Assembly (NCBI RefSeq): GCF_024519315.1
Contig: NZ_JANIIC010000007.1
Coordinates: 174,512 to 238,511, forward strand
Length of the DNA: 64,000 nucleotides
Source: Streptomyces malaysiensis subsp. samsunensis
GTDB lineage: Bacteria; Actinomycetota; Actinomycetes; Streptomycetales; Streptomycetaceae
Direction of reading: 5' to 3'
Position numbers and translations under genes: made by a program
Shown: one piece after another, positions 52,830-62,798 of the stretch
Layout: the number at the start of each line of letters is the position of its first letter
Position numbering within the stretch: position 1 is the first letter of the stretch
Notes under the pieces: generated by a model
The model's input: the letters and a program-made list of their open reading frames with translations, nothing else
Told to the model about the DNA's origin: nothing
Database searches by the model: none

Positions 52830-53462
52830 ATGGAGCCCATGGGTCAGTCGGAAAGCCGCGAGGGGGAGCTCGCGAAGCTGCCTCCGGGGCAGCGACTCCA
52901 GCGCGGTTGGCCGGTTACGCACTATGGGCCGGTCCCGAAGTTCAAGCCGGACCGATGGGAGTTCCGGGTCTTCGGCGCCACGGCGGATGGCGATAAACGC
53001 TGCTGGACGCATGAGGAGTTCTCGGCCCTGCCCTACTCGACCGTTGTCGCCGATCTGCACTGCGTCACCAAATTCAGCATGCTCGACGCCGAATGGGGCG
53101 GGGTTTCCGCGCTGGCGATCGTGGAGCTCGCACCGCCGGCGCCCGATGTCACCCATGTGATGGTGTGGGCGGAATACGGCTTCAGCTCGAATCTCCGGCT
53201 GACCGACTTCATGACGGAGACCGCGATTTTCGCCACCCACAAGGACGGCGAGCCGCTCACCGCCGAGCACGGCTTTCCGGTGCGGCTGGTGGTGCCCCAT
53301 CTCTACGCCTGGAAGGGCCCGAAATGGGTGCGCGGGGTGGAGTACATGACCGCCGACCGCCGTGGCTTCTGGGAGGAGCGCGGCTACCACAACATCGGCG
53401 ACCCCTGGGCGGAGCAGCGCTACTCCTACCAGGAGGAGCCGGGCGACGGCCCGGAGCTCTAG
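52830..53462 (+). CDS. Sulfite-oxidase-like molybdopterin protein
   Basis: 210 residues of the sulfite oxidase/MsrP molybdopterin-binding fold. The Mo-ligand Cys is in VVADLHCVTKFSMLD, with the pterin-binding segments WPVTHYGPVPKF, EFSALPYSTV, LVVPHLYAWKGPKWVRGVEYM and ERGYHNIGDPW. There is no signal peptide and no haem or C-terminal dimerisation domain, so it is a cytoplasmic stand-alone catalytic domain. The physiological substrate is unknown. ATG 52830 or ATG 52839 can start it; neither has a strong ribosome site. Confidence 0.85.
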   Translation: MEPMGQSESREGELAKLPPGQRLQRGWPVTHYGPVPKFKPDRWEFRVFGATADGDKRCWTHEEFSALPYSTVVADLHCVTKFSMLDAEWGGVSALAIVELAPPAPDVTHVMVWAEYGFSSNLRLTDFMTETAIFATHKDGEPLTAEHGFPVRLVVPHLYAWKGPKWVRGVEYMTADRRGFWEERGYHNIGDPWAEQRYSYQEEPGDGPEL

Positions 53463-53520
53463 ACCGGGCCGTCGCGGCTCCAGGCCGGGCCGGTGTGCTC
53501 ACGGCGCCGCCGTACGGCGG

Positions 53521-54039
53521 TCAGTGGTACTGGTGGACCACCGCATGTCCCTTGCCCCGCCCGATCATCCACCTGTTGACCGGTGTGGTGATGAGGAAGG
53601 CCACCACGAACGACAGGGCCAGGCTGAGCCAGAAGAGCGCGTCGGACAGCGTGGCGTCCATCGCGCCGGGGAAGGCGACGATCGTCGCGTTGTCGGCCAG
53701 CTCCATGATCGCGATCGATACGGTGTCGGCCGCCAGGGCCACCCGTAGCGCGCCGCGCATGTCCAGCCCCGCCCGCAGTACGCCCCGCATGGTCAGGGAG
53801 TAGCCGAAGACGAAGGCGAGCACGATCGCCAGGATCATGGTCGGGACGTTGTGCCAGGCCAGGGCCGTGCCGATGGCCATGCCCGCGATTTCGCCGATGG
53901 CGCAGCCGGTGAGGCAGTGCAATGTGGCCTGGGCGGCCATCGTCCAGCTGGTCGAGGACCCATGGTGCTCATGAGCACCATGGGGCTGATGCCCGTGGTG
54001 CCCATGAGGTCCGCTCTGTGTGTGCTCATGCTGTCGCAT
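53521..54039 (-). CDS. His-rich DUF4396 membrane protein, probably copper-linked
   Basis: About 172 residues. The N-terminus is strikingly His-rich (QHEHTQSGPHGHHGHQPHG), followed by a DUF4396 membrane domain. Four hydrophobic helices are visible, the first with LHCLTGCAIGEIAG, whose two Cys may bind metal, and conserved ADNATIVAFPGAMDATLSDALFW. The ATG at 54039 has GGGGG seven nt upstream; ATG 54045 is too close to it. Directly over the promoter is a CsoR-type palindrome. I infer a role in copper tolerance or delivery; the family has no established mechanism that I know. Confidence 0.75.
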   Translation of the reverse strand: MRQHEHTQSGPHGHHGHQPHGAHEHHGSSTSWTMAAQATLHCLTGCAIGEIAGMAIGTALAWHNVPTMILAIVLAFVFGYSLTMRGVLRAGLDMRGALRVALAADTVSIAIMELADNATIVAFPGAMDATLSDALFWLSLALSFVVAFLITTPVNRWMIGRGKGHAVVHQYH

Positions 54040-54081
54040 ATCCATACCCCCAGCGGTGGTCGCGTGCCGTCGACTGGCTCA

Positions 54082-54103
54082 ACGCTATACCCCCTGGGGG
54101 TAT
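54082..54103 (-). promoter_or_regulatory. CsoR-type operator adjoining the -10 of the DUF4396 gene
   Basis: ATACCCCC-T-GGGGGTAT (54087-54103) is a perfect 17-bp palindrome with the C/G-tract form bound by CsoR/RcnR-family copper repressors. TAGCGT (54087-54082 on the minus strand) is a likely -10 right next to it. A half-site ATACCCCC recurs at 54044-54051 around the ribosome site. Confidence 0.7.
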
Positions 54104-54126
54104 TCCTCCATGTGTCGGACGCGTTC

Positions 54127-55002
54127 TCAGGCCGCCCCGGCGCGCAGCTCCTTCAGCCGGGCCACATCCGCCGCATGCCCCTCCGTACCGCCCGGCGTCT
54201 CGATCACCAGCGGCACCCCGTCCGTCGCGGAGTGGGTGAACAGCTCGCGGAACGGCTCCGCCCCGATGTGCCCGGCGCCGATGTTCGCGTGCCGGTCCTT
54301 GTGGGCGCCGACCACGTCCTTGGAGTCATTGGCGTGGATCAGCCTGAGCCGTCCCTCGCCCATGACGGCCACCAGCTCGTCCAGGGTCTGCTTCATACCG
54401 CCCGGCGCGGCGAGGTCATGGCCCGCCGCGAACACATGGCAGGTGTCCAGGCAGACACCGAGCCGGGGGTGCCGGTCGAGCGCCTCGGTGTACGGGCCCA
54501 GGTCCTCCACCAGCGCGCACAGCGAGGTGCCCTGCCCGGCGGTCGGCTCCAGCAGCAGCCAGGGATCGTCGTCCCGGGTCAGCTCGTCAAGCAGCGGCAG
54601 CATCCGCTCCCGCATCTGCGCGATCGCGGTGGCCCGCGCGCGTCCCCCGGTCGCCGAACCGGTGTGGACGACCACGCCGAGCGCGCCGATCTCCCGGCCG
54701 CGCCGGAGCGAATGGCGCAGGGAGTCGACCGAGCGGTCGGCCGTGGCCTCGGTGTGCGAGCCGAAGTTGATCAAGTAGGGGGCGTGGACGTACACCGGCA
54801 TGGACCGCTCGGCGCAGCCGGCGCGGAACGCCTCGTCCTGGGCGGGCGTGCCGGTCGGGGTGGCCCAGCCGCGCGGATTGGCGACGAAGACCTGGACGGT
54901 CTCGGCGCCGATGTCGGCGGCGTGCGCCAGACCGACGGTGGCGAGGCCACCGGCCACACGGATATGGCCCCCGATGGGGTTGCGGATGCGATGCGTACTC
55001 AC
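54127..55002 (-). CDS. nfo: Endonuclease IV-type AP endonuclease
   Basis: About 291 residues with the TIM-barrel deoxyribonuclease IV pattern. Zinc-cluster motifs appear as VYVHAPYLINFGS, VVVHTGSATGG, LLLEPTAGQGTSL, GVCLDTCHVFAAGHDL, LIHANDSKDVVGAHKDRHANIG and PLVIETPGG. It nicks DNA 5' to abasic sites in base-excision repair. The GTG at 55002 (VSTHRIRNPIGGH) matches the family start; the frame to 55092 is an extension. It lies 88 bp after the DUF4396 gene start on the same strand but is transcribed towards it. Confidence 0.93.
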   Translation of the reverse strand: MSTHRIRNPIGGHIRVAGGLATVGLAHAADIGAETVQVFVANPRGWATPTGTPAQDEAFRAGCAERSMPVYVHAPYLINFGSHTEATADRSVDSLRHSLRRGREIGALGVVVHTGSATGGRARATAIAQMRERMLPLLDELTRDDDPWLLLEPTAGQGTSLCALVEDLGPYTEALDRHPRLGVCLDTCHVFAAGHDLAAPGGMKQTLDELVAVMGEGRLRLIHANDSKDVVGAHKDRHANIGAGHIGAEPFRELFTHSATDGVPLVIETPGGTEGHAADVARLKELRAGAA

Positions 55003-55090
55003 GTCATCAAGGGTCCCAGGTGAGCCGGGCCCGAGTTGCCGGGCCCCGGCCCGGGCCCGGCTGTCGGTGGGCGCCTCTACTGTGACGTAC

Positions 55091-55900
55091 ATGACTCTGC
55101 TGAGCTTTGACCGTCGCTGCTCCGAGATCGTCGCGCAGACCCGGCTGCTGCGGGGCTCGATCGAGGGCGCGGATCTGACCCGCCCGGTGCCCAGCTGCCC
55201 CGGCTGGAGCGTCGGGCAGCTGCTGCGGCATCTCGGCGGGACCCATCGGTGGGCCGAGGAGATCGTGCGGACCCGGGCCCCTGAAGCACTGCCCGACCAG
55301 CACTTCCGCGATCTGTCGCGCTATGTGGACGAGGACCCCGCCGAGCTGGCCCCCTGGCTGGTCGAGGGCGCCGAGCTGCTGGCGGGGACGCTGCACGCGG
55401 CGGGGCCCGACGCGGAGCTGTGGACCCCGGTGCCGGACTTCGGACAGATCGCGGGCGGGCGCGCGGACTTCTACGCCCGCCGCTTCACCCATGAGACGGC
55501 GATCCACCGGGCCGACGCGACCCTGGCCCTCGGCGCGGAGTACACCCTCGACCAGGAGGTCGCCCTGGACGCGTTCGACGAGTGGCTGGCACTCGGCTCG
55601 CTGCCCATGCACTTCGAGATCCACCCCTGGATGCGCGAGCTGCTCGGCCCCGGCCGCACCCTGCACTTCCACGCGACCGACACCGCGCCGGAGGTGGCGG
55701 CGGAGTGGGTGGTCGACCTCACCGGCGACGCGATCACCTGGCGGCGGGCGCATGAGAAGGCCGCGGTCGCGGTGCGCGGGCCGCTGACCGATCTGCTGCT
55801 GATCATCTACAAGCGGCGCCCGGCCCGGGGCGCGGGCGTCGAGATCCTGGGCGATGAGAAGCTGCTGGACTTCTGGCTGGAGCGGGTCAGCTTCGGATGA
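55091..55900 (+). CDS. Mycothiol-dependent maleylpyruvate isomerase-family protein
   Basis: 269 residues. The N-terminal DinB-like four-helix domain has PSCPGWSVGQLLRHLGGTHRW, with the metal-binding His positions, and FTHETAIHRADA later. A C-terminal SCP2-like lobe (residues ~170-265) ends in LLLIIYKRRPARG. The family includes maleylpyruvate isomerase and other enzymes using mycothiol, the actinobacterial thiol. The substrate here is unknown. TACTGT lies 7 nt before the ATG and no Shine-Dalgarno is present, so it is probably leaderless; the frame upstream of 55091 is spurious. Confidence 0.85.
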   Translation: MTLLSFDRRCSEIVAQTRLLRGSIEGADLTRPVPSCPGWSVGQLLRHLGGTHRWAEEIVRTRAPEALPDQHFRDLSRYVDEDPAELAPWLVEGAELLAGTLHAAGPDAELWTPVPDFGQIAGGRADFYARRFTHETAIHRADATLALGAEYTLDQEVALDAFDEWLALGSLPMHFEIHPWMRELLGPGRTLHFHATDTAPEVAAEWVVDLTGDAITWRRAHEKAAVAVRGPLTDLLLIIYKRRPARGAGVEILGDEKLLDFWLERVSFG

Positions 55901-55903
55901 GCC

Positions 55904-55935
55904 GCCGGACGGACGGCGAGCGCCATCCGTCCGGC
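55904..55935. terminator. Terminator between converging genes
   Basis: GCCGGACGGA (55904-55913) pairs with TCCGTCCGGC (55926-55935) across a 12-nt loop, immediately after the isomerase-family stop. Confidence 0.6.
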
Positions 55936-55957
55936 ACCGGCCGTCCGGCGGGGTCCC

Positions 55958-57892
55958 TCAGAACACGCCGCCCTTGACCTTGATGGTGATCGTGCTCCCC
56001 TTGGGCGCCTCGTCGCCGCCCTCCACCGACTGGTCCTGCACCGCGTCCCCGGGGAAGAGCAGCGCCTTCTCGACGTCCACCTCGAACCCGGCCTCCTCCA
56101 GCTTGTCCTTGGCCTCGTCGACCTTCATGCCCGTGACATCCGGCACCTCGACCATCTGCACGCCCTTGGAGACGGTCAGCGTGACCGTGTCGCCCTCGGC
56201 CCCCTCGCCGTCCCCCGAGGGGGACTGCTCGGCGACCGAGCCCTCGTCCTCCTCCGAGAACACCTGCCGGTCGGCGATCTTCACCTTGAAGCCCTGGTCC
56301 TCCAGCGTGGACCGGGCCTCGTCGACCGAATCGCCCACCACGTCCGGGATGTCGACCGGCCGGCCCTTGCTGACCACGATCGACACCGGCGTCTCGGGGC
56401 GGCGTACCGAGTCGGGGGCCGGGCTGGTGGAGAGGACCGAGCCCTGGGCCGTCTCACTGCTGAAGCTGCGGGTGATCCGGCCGACCGTCAGCCCCTGGTC
56501 CGCGATCTTCCGCTTGGCCTCGGCGAGCGGCATGCCCACCACATTGGGCACCTCGGCCCGCGGCCGCCCCTGGGAGATCCGGATGGTCACGGTGCCGGTG
56601 TCGCGGACCCGTTCGCCCGGCCCCGGCTTGGTGCCGATGACCTTGCCCTTGGGGACGACATCGCTGAACTCGTTGACGACCTTCACACCGAGACCGGCGC
56701 CGTGCAGCTTCTTCTCGGCCTCCGCCTGGGTCTTCCGCAGCACCGGCGGCACCTCGGTGAACTGGCCGACGCTGATGTACCAGATCCCGGCGCCGAGGCC
56801 GAGCGCCAGCAGCACCGCGGCGACGATCGTCACGGTCCCGCGGCGCGGCAGCCGGCCCCGGCCGCCCCCGCGGTGCCCGTCCTGCCGGGGCGGTTCCGGG
56901 GGCAGCTCCAGCCGGCTGGTGTGGTTGAACCCCTCCTGGTCGTCGAGGGCCGCCGCCGGGCGCGGAATCACCGACGTACGGTTCTCGGAACCGGCCAGGG
57001 GGTCCTCCTCCCTGGCCTGCGGGGGCGCCGCGTCCAGCTGCTCGTCGGTCAGCGCCGCCCGCGCCGCTCGGGTCGCGCCCAGCAGCGCGACGGCGTCGGC
57101 GGGGCGGGCCTCCAGACGGCGCGCGGTGGCCGAGGCCACCAGCGCGTCCAGCTCCGGGGCGACCTCGGGCGCGAGGGCGGAGGGCGGCGGAACGTCCTCG
57201 TTCAGATGCTGGTAGAGCACCTGCGCAGGGGTGGTGCCGCCGTGCGGCTTGGCGCCGGTCAGCATTTCGTAGAGCACCACACCGCAGGCGTAGACATCGG
57301 CGCGGGGGTCGGCCGTGCCGTGCTCGATCTGTTCGGGCGCGAGATACGACACGGTGCCGAGAAGGGTGCCGGTGGAGGCGCTGGTGTTGGTGTCCACCGC
57401 CCGGACCAGCCCGAAGTCGGCCACCTTGACCCGGCCGTCGTCCCCGATCAGCACATTCTCGGGCTTCATGTCCCGGTGGACGAAACCGGCGCGGTGGGCC
57501 GCCCCGAGCGCGGCCAGCACCGGCTCCAGGATGTCCAGCGCGGCGCGCGGATGCAGGGCCCCGCGCCCCCGGAGCACATCGCGCAGGGTGCAGCCCGCCA
57601 CGTACTCCATGGCCAGATAGACATGGCCGCCGTCCGTTCCCTGGTCATAGACGGCGACCACATTGGCGTGCGCGAGTCTCGCGACGGACTTCGCTTCCCG
57701 GATGAATCGGTCTACGAAGGCGGTGTCGGAGGCGAGGCTCGGATGCATCACCTTCAGCGCGATCACACGGTCGAGCCGGGTGTCGACGGCCCGGTAGACC
57801 GTCGCCATCCCGCCCACGGCGATCCGCGCCTCGACGCGGTAGCGGCCGTCGAGCTCCTGCCCGACGAGGGGGTCCTGGAGGGTCGTATCCAC
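55958..57892 (-). CDS. PknB-type Ser/Thr kinase with four PASTA domains
   Basis: 644 residues. The N-terminal Hanks-type kinase (about residues 15-275) has Lys in ALKVMHP, catalytic HRDMKPENVL, DFGLVRA and APEQIEHG. A juxtamembrane linker precedes one transmembrane helix (VTIVAAVLLALGLGAGIWYI, near residues 342-362). Four extracellular PASTA repeats begin FTEVPPVLRKT, AEVPNVVG, VDIPDVVG and VEVPDVTG. PASTA domains bind muropeptides or lipid II, so the kinase reports cell-wall state. Transmembrane STPKs of this type are multiple in Streptomyces, so I give no symbol. Start GTG 57892. Confidence 0.94.
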   Translation of the reverse strand: MDTTLQDPLVGQELDGRYRVEARIAVGGMATVYRAVDTRLDRVIALKVMHPSLASDTAFVDRFIREAKSVARLAHANVVAVYDQGTDGGHVYLAMEYVAGCTLRDVLRGRGALHPRAALDILEPVLAALGAAHRAGFVHRDMKPENVLIGDDGRVKVADFGLVRAVDTNTSASTGTLLGTVSYLAPEQIEHGTADPRADVYACGVVLYEMLTGAKPHGGTTPAQVLYQHLNEDVPPPSALAPEVAPELDALVASATARRLEARPADAVALLGATRAARAALTDEQLDAAPPQAREEDPLAGSENRTSVIPRPAAALDDQEGFNHTSRLELPPEPPRQDGHRGGGRGRLPRRGTVTIVAAVLLALGLGAGIWYISVGQFTEVPPVLRKTQAEAEKKLHGAGLGVKVVNEFSDVVPKGKVIGTKPGPGERVRDTGTVTIRISQGRPRAEVPNVVGMPLAEAKRKIADQGLTVGRITRSFSSETAQGSVLSTSPAPDSVRRPETPVSIVVSKGRPVDIPDVVGDSVDEARSTLEDQGFKVKIADRQVFSEEDEGSVAEQSPSGDGEGAEGDTVTLTVSKGVQMVEVPDVTGMKVDEAKDKLEEAGFEVDVEKALLFPGDAVQDQSVEGGDEAPKGSTITIKVKGGVF

Positions 57893-57980
57893 GGGGGAAG
57901 TCTACGAGGCGCCGATCCGGGCCAGGACCGGCCGCCCCAGGTGGGGTGGGTACTTGCAGCGGAACGGTGACAGCGGCGGG

Positions 57981-58433
57981 TCAGTTGTGCGACGCGGCGG
58001 CGATCGCGGCCAGCTCCTCGAGCGCCGAGGTCCAGGACAGCGTGGCGTACTGGGCGTGCTTGGCCTTGGCGTCGTCGGGGACGGCCAGGGCGCGGATGCC
58101 GCTCTCCACGAACCGCAGCCGGGTGCCCCGCCCCTCGGGGGAGAGCGCGAACTCCACCAGGGTCGCCTCGCCGGGGTCCGAGGGGGCGTGATCGGGTTCC
58201 AGGGCCAGCCGGAAACGGAACAGGGTGTCCGGGACCGCCCGCTCGACCTGACCGTGGAACTCCCCGTGTTCATCCCAGCGGAACCGGAGCCTCCCGCCCG
58301 GATGCGGATCGATCTCGCAGCCGCCGGGCGCGTACCAGGCGCGGATGTGCTCGGGCGTCGTGAGCACCCGCCACACCCGGTCGATCGGCGCCGGTACGAA
58401 CACCTCGCGCTCGATCCGGTCGTCCACGGTCAC
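57981..58433 (-). CDS. SRPBCC/AHSA1-type protein
   Basis: About 150 residues of the AHSA1 (activator of Hsp90 homologue) helix-grip fold: IEREVFVPAPIDRVWRVLTTPEHIRAWY at the N-terminus, GGRLRFRWDEHGEFHGQV in the sheet, and a C-terminal helix SALEELAAIAAASH. It probably binds a small hydrophobic ligand; the function is unknown. The GTG at 58433 lies 8 nt after GGAGG, which decides between several in-frame GTGs. Confidence 0.8.
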   Translation of the reverse strand: MTVDDRIEREVFVPAPIDRVWRVLTTPEHIRAWYAPGGCEIDPHPGGRLRFRWDEHGEFHGQVERAVPDTLFRFRLALEPDHAPSDPGEATLVEFALSPEGRGTRLRFVESGIRALAVPDDAKAKHAQYATLSWTSALEELAAIAAASHN

Positions 58434-58587
58434 GGCGACCACCTCCGCGCTGTCGCGCTGCTCCCTGCCATCCACGGTAGAGGGCCGCGCCGGGCCCCGG
58501 CAGGGAGCAGGAGGTCTCTCCGGCTGAGGCCGGGCAGGGGGCAGAGGGCCTTTCCCGGACGAGGCCGGACAGGATCCCCAAGGAGAC

Positions 58588-59701
<1,114 letters not shown>

Positions 59702-59705
<4 letters not shown>

Positions 59706-60964
59706 GTCTGCTGCTCCTGTGCTGGGGAGGGCGCGGCGGCGGGGGCGGCGGGGACGGTCGGGGCCGCTCCGGTGCCCGAGGGGGCCGTGAAGCGCCGCGG
59801 GGTGAACGGCCGGGCCTCCGGCGGGAGTTCTCCGCTGGTCAGCGCCTCGGCCATGACATCGCCTGTGATCGGGGTGAGCAGGACGCCGTTGCGGAAGTGG
59901 CCGGTGGCCAGCAGCAGACCCGGCAGCGCGGTCGGGCCGAGCATCGGGGCGTTGTCGGGGGAGCCGGGGCGCAGCCCGGCACACGTCTCCACCAGCGGCA
60001 GTTCGGTGATGCCGGGAACCACCTCATGGGCGTCGCGGAGCAGTTCGTACACCCCGCCCGCGGTGACCGTCGTGTCCCAGCCCAGCTCCTCGCTGGTCGC
60101 GCCGATGACCAACTCGCCGTTCTCGCGCGGCACCAGGTAGACCGGCCCGCCGCGCACCACGGCCCGTACGGTCCGGGAGAGGAACGGCGCGTACCGCTCG
60201 GGCACCGACAGCCGCACCACCTGCCCCTTGACGGGCCGTACGGGCGGCAGAACGTCATCGGGGACGCCCGCGAGCCGTCCGCTGAGGCTGCCGGCGGCCA
60301 GCACGGTCCGCTCGGCGGCCAGCCGTACGCCCCCGGTCAGCTCGACCCCGATGGCACGGTCGCCGTCCACCAGCAGCCGCTCCACACGGGCGCGGTGGAA
60401 GGCGACCCCGGCCCGCTCACACGCCGTGAGCAGCGCCGCCGTCAGCCGCCGCGGGTCCACCTGGTGGTCGCCCGCGACCCGCAACCCGCCGTGCACACCC
60501 GGCGCCAGCATCGGCTCCAGACGGCGGCATTCACGCCCCGTCAGCCACTCGGACTCCAGCCCGAGCCCCTGCTGGAACGTGTGGAGCTCACGCAGATGGG
60601 CGCGGTCGTCGGCGTCGAACGCCACGGCGAGCGTGCCGCACGCGCGGTAGCCCACGTCCTGGCCGCTCGCCTCTTCCAACTCGGCCACGAAGTCGGGATA
60701 GCGGCGCGCCGAGGCCATGTTGAGACCGAGCAGGGTCTGCTCGCCGTAGTGGAGCTCGGTGACGGCCGCCAGCATCCCGGCCGCGACCCAGGCGGCCCCA
60801 CCGCCGGGCTCCGGATCGGCGAGCGCGGTCCGCACCCCCCGCTGAGCCGCCCGCCAGGCGGTGACCAGCCCGACAATGCCGCCCCCGATGACGAGGGCGT
60901 CGTAGCGCCCGTTGTGGCCTGATGTGTGTGGCTCGTCGTCGTGACCTGGTGCGTGCGTGGACAC
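59702..60964 (-). CDS. thiO: Glycine oxidase ThiO
   Basis: A 420-residue D-amino-acid-oxidase-fold flavoenzyme. The FAD dinucleotide motif is ALVIGGGIVGLVTAWRAA, followed by GAAWVAAGMLAAVTE. C-terminal family blocks are ETCAGLRPGSPDNAPMLG and LLATGHFRNGVLLTPITG. It oxidises glycine to dehydroglycine for the thiazole. Start GTG 60964 with GAAGGGAGGGG upstream, which is the 3' part of the TPP riboswitch. The C-terminus is a Pro/Ala-rich tail. Confidence 0.93.
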
Positions 60965-60969
60965 GCTGC

Positions 60970-61065
60970 CCCTCCCTTCGCCGGCATGACCCGGATCAGG
61001 TTCGTACGGTCGGAGGCCGTTCCAGCCTCCCTCTCAGCCCGGTGCGTCCGGGCTCCCGCGAGTGC
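60970..61065 (-). ncRNA. TPP (thi-box) riboswitch
   Basis: On the minus strand the leader contains the thi-box words CTGAGAGGG (complement of 61029-61037) and GAACCTGATCCGGGT (complement of 60989-61003), followed by CATGCCGGCGAAGGGAG. The P1 region pairs at both ends around GGGAGCCCGG and the closing segment. The Shine-Dalgarno GAAGGGAG (60972-60979) is inside the 3' end, so TPP should block translation of thiO-thiS-thiG. TAGGGT (61082-61077) is a plausible -10. Confidence 0.95.
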
Positions 61066-61132
61066 TCTGTCCCGCCACCCTAGTACGAGGCCCGAATCGT
61101 CCGGAAGAGCGGCCGGACCCAACCCCTCGCCT

Positions 61133-61254
61133 CCAGCCCCTCCGGCGTTTGAGGAGCGGGGCCGGGGGCGGAGCCCTGTGTTCCAGCCTCTCCGGCGTTT
61201 GAGGAGCGGGGCCGGGGGCGGAGCCCCAGCGGGGGTGACGGGGCGGAGCCCCGT
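61133..61254 (+). repeat. Two copies of a Streptomyces intergenic repeat plus a hairpin
   Basis: A 44-bp word containing CTCCGGCGTTTGAGGAGCGG occurs at 61133-61176 and, with very few changes, at 61183-61226 (50-bp period). Each copy has short inverted segments (CCGGGGGCGGAGCCC). A hairpin, ACGGGGC-GGA-GCCCCGT followed by CTTTC, lies at 61238-61254. I know this word as a frequent intergenic element in Streptomyces genomes. The 61083-61432 gap has no gene besides these repeats. Confidence 0.8.
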
Positions 61255-61432
61255 CTTTCGGGAAGGGGCGGGGTGGGGGACTCACCGCCGAAGGCGCCCA
61301 CGCCCCGCACCCAGCCCCGGGGCGGAACCCCACCCACCCACCATCCGCCCCCACCCGCCCGCTCCCCTTCTGTGCCCGAGATCTCGCCCCGCCCTCTCCG
61401 GCCCACCCCACCAGCCGCAATACAGTGATCGT

Positions 61433-62686
61433 GTGAGCGATGAGACGACGACGAAGCCGTCTTCGAACGGCGGCGAACAGCGGGTGGTGATCGTCGGAGC
61501 GGGAATGGCGGGGGTGCAGACCGCCGTCGCGCTGCGCGAACAGGGCTGGACCGACGAGATCGTCCTGCTGGGCGCGGAGGTCCACCAGCCCTACGACCGG
61601 CCGCCGCTGTCCAAGGCCGTACTGCTCGGCAAGGCCGAGGGATCGACGCTCGACGTGGACTTCGCCGGGCTCGGCATCGGGCTGCGGCTCGGCGTCGAGG
61701 TCACCGGCCTGCGCACGGACAAGCGCCTCGTGGAGACCGCGACCGGGCAGCTCCCGTATGACGTCCTGGTGCTCGCCACCGGCGCCGAGCCGATCCCGCT
61801 GCCGGGCAGCGAGGGCGTGCCCGGCGTCCATCTGCTGCGCACCCTGGACGACGCCACGCGGCTGCGCCCGGTGCTCGCCCGGCAGCGCGAGATCGCGGTC
61901 GTCGGGGCGGGCTGGATCGGCGCGGAGTTCGCCACGGCGGCGCGCGAGGCGGGCTGCGCCGTGACCGTGGTCGAGGCCGCGGACCGGCCGCTGGCGGGCG
62001 CCCTCCCGGCCGAGGTCGCGGCCCCCATGGCGGCCTGGTACGAGGACTACGGCGCCCGGCTGGTGACCGGAGCCCGGGTGGCCTCCGTGGACGAGGCCGG
62101 GCTGGTGCTCGGCGACGGCACCCGGTTGCGGGCGGGCGCGGTGGTCGTGGGGATCGGGGCCCGGCCGGCCACGGACTGGCTGGCGGGCTCGGGCGTGGAG
62201 CTGTCCGGGGACCGCTCCGTCGCCGCCGACGAGCGGCTGCGCGCCTCGGCGCCGGACGTCTACGCGGTCGGCGACTGCGCCTCCTTCCCGTCCGCCCGCT
62301 ACGGGTCGCGGCTGCTGGTGCACCACTGGGACAACGCGCTCCAGGGCCCGCGCACCGTCGCCGCCAATGTGGTGGGGAGCCGGACGGCCGCCCACTTCCC
62401 CGGTGTGGTCTACGATCCGGTGCCGTACTTCTGGTCCGAGCAGTTCGGGCGGTTCGTGCAGTACGCCGGACACCATGCGGGCGCCGACGAACTGGTCTGG
62501 CGCGGCGATCCGGCGGGTGCCGCCTGGTCGGTGTGCTGGCTGCGCGAGGGCGCCCTGGTCGCCCTGCTGGCCGTCGGCCGTCCGCGCGATCTGGCCCAGG
62601 GGCGCAAGCTGATCGAGCGCGGCGCCCGGCTGGACCGGACGCGGGCGGAGGACCCGTCGGTGCCGCTGAAGTCGGCCGTCCGCTGA
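61433..62686 (+). CDS. FAD/NAD(P)-dependent oxidoreductase (ferredoxin-reductase-like)
   Basis: About 417 residues with two dinucleotide-binding folds: FAD site VVIVGAGMAGVQTAVALREQG and NAD(P)H site IAVVGAGWIGAEFATAAREAG. YDRPPLSK, LATGAEP and DVYAVGDCAS complete the profile. The C-terminal WSEQFGRFVQYAG segment is typical of rhodocoxin/ferredoxin reductases. The electron acceptor is unknown. GTG 61433 is preceded by TACAGT 6 nt away and no ribosome site, so translation is likely leaderless; the long frame upstream is spurious. Confidence 0.9.
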   Translation: MSDETTTKPSSNGGEQRVVIVGAGMAGVQTAVALREQGWTDEIVLLGAEVHQPYDRPPLSKAVLLGKAEGSTLDVDFAGLGIGLRLGVEVTGLRTDKRLVETATGQLPYDVLVLATGAEPIPLPGSEGVPGVHLLRTLDDATRLRPVLARQREIAVVGAGWIGAEFATAAREAGCAVTVVEAADRPLAGALPAEVAAPMAAWYEDYGARLVTGARVASVDEAGLVLGDGTRLRAGAVVVGIGARPATDWLAGSGVELSGDRSVAADERLRASAPDVYAVGDCASFPSARYGSRLLVHHWDNALQGPRTVAANVVGSRTAAHFPGVVYDPVPYFWSEQFGRFVQYAGHHAGADELVWRGDPAGAAWSVCWLREGALVALLAVGRPRDLAQGRKLIERGARLDRTRAEDPSVPLKSAVR

Positions 62687-62798
62687 CCGGCCGGGCGGCC
62701 GCCGGTCGGCCCTGGACGGGGCGTCCGGGGCGGGGCGGGCGGCCCGCGCGCCGGGCGCCCGGCTACCCACTGTCAGTCCCAGATGGCAGGCTTGTTCC

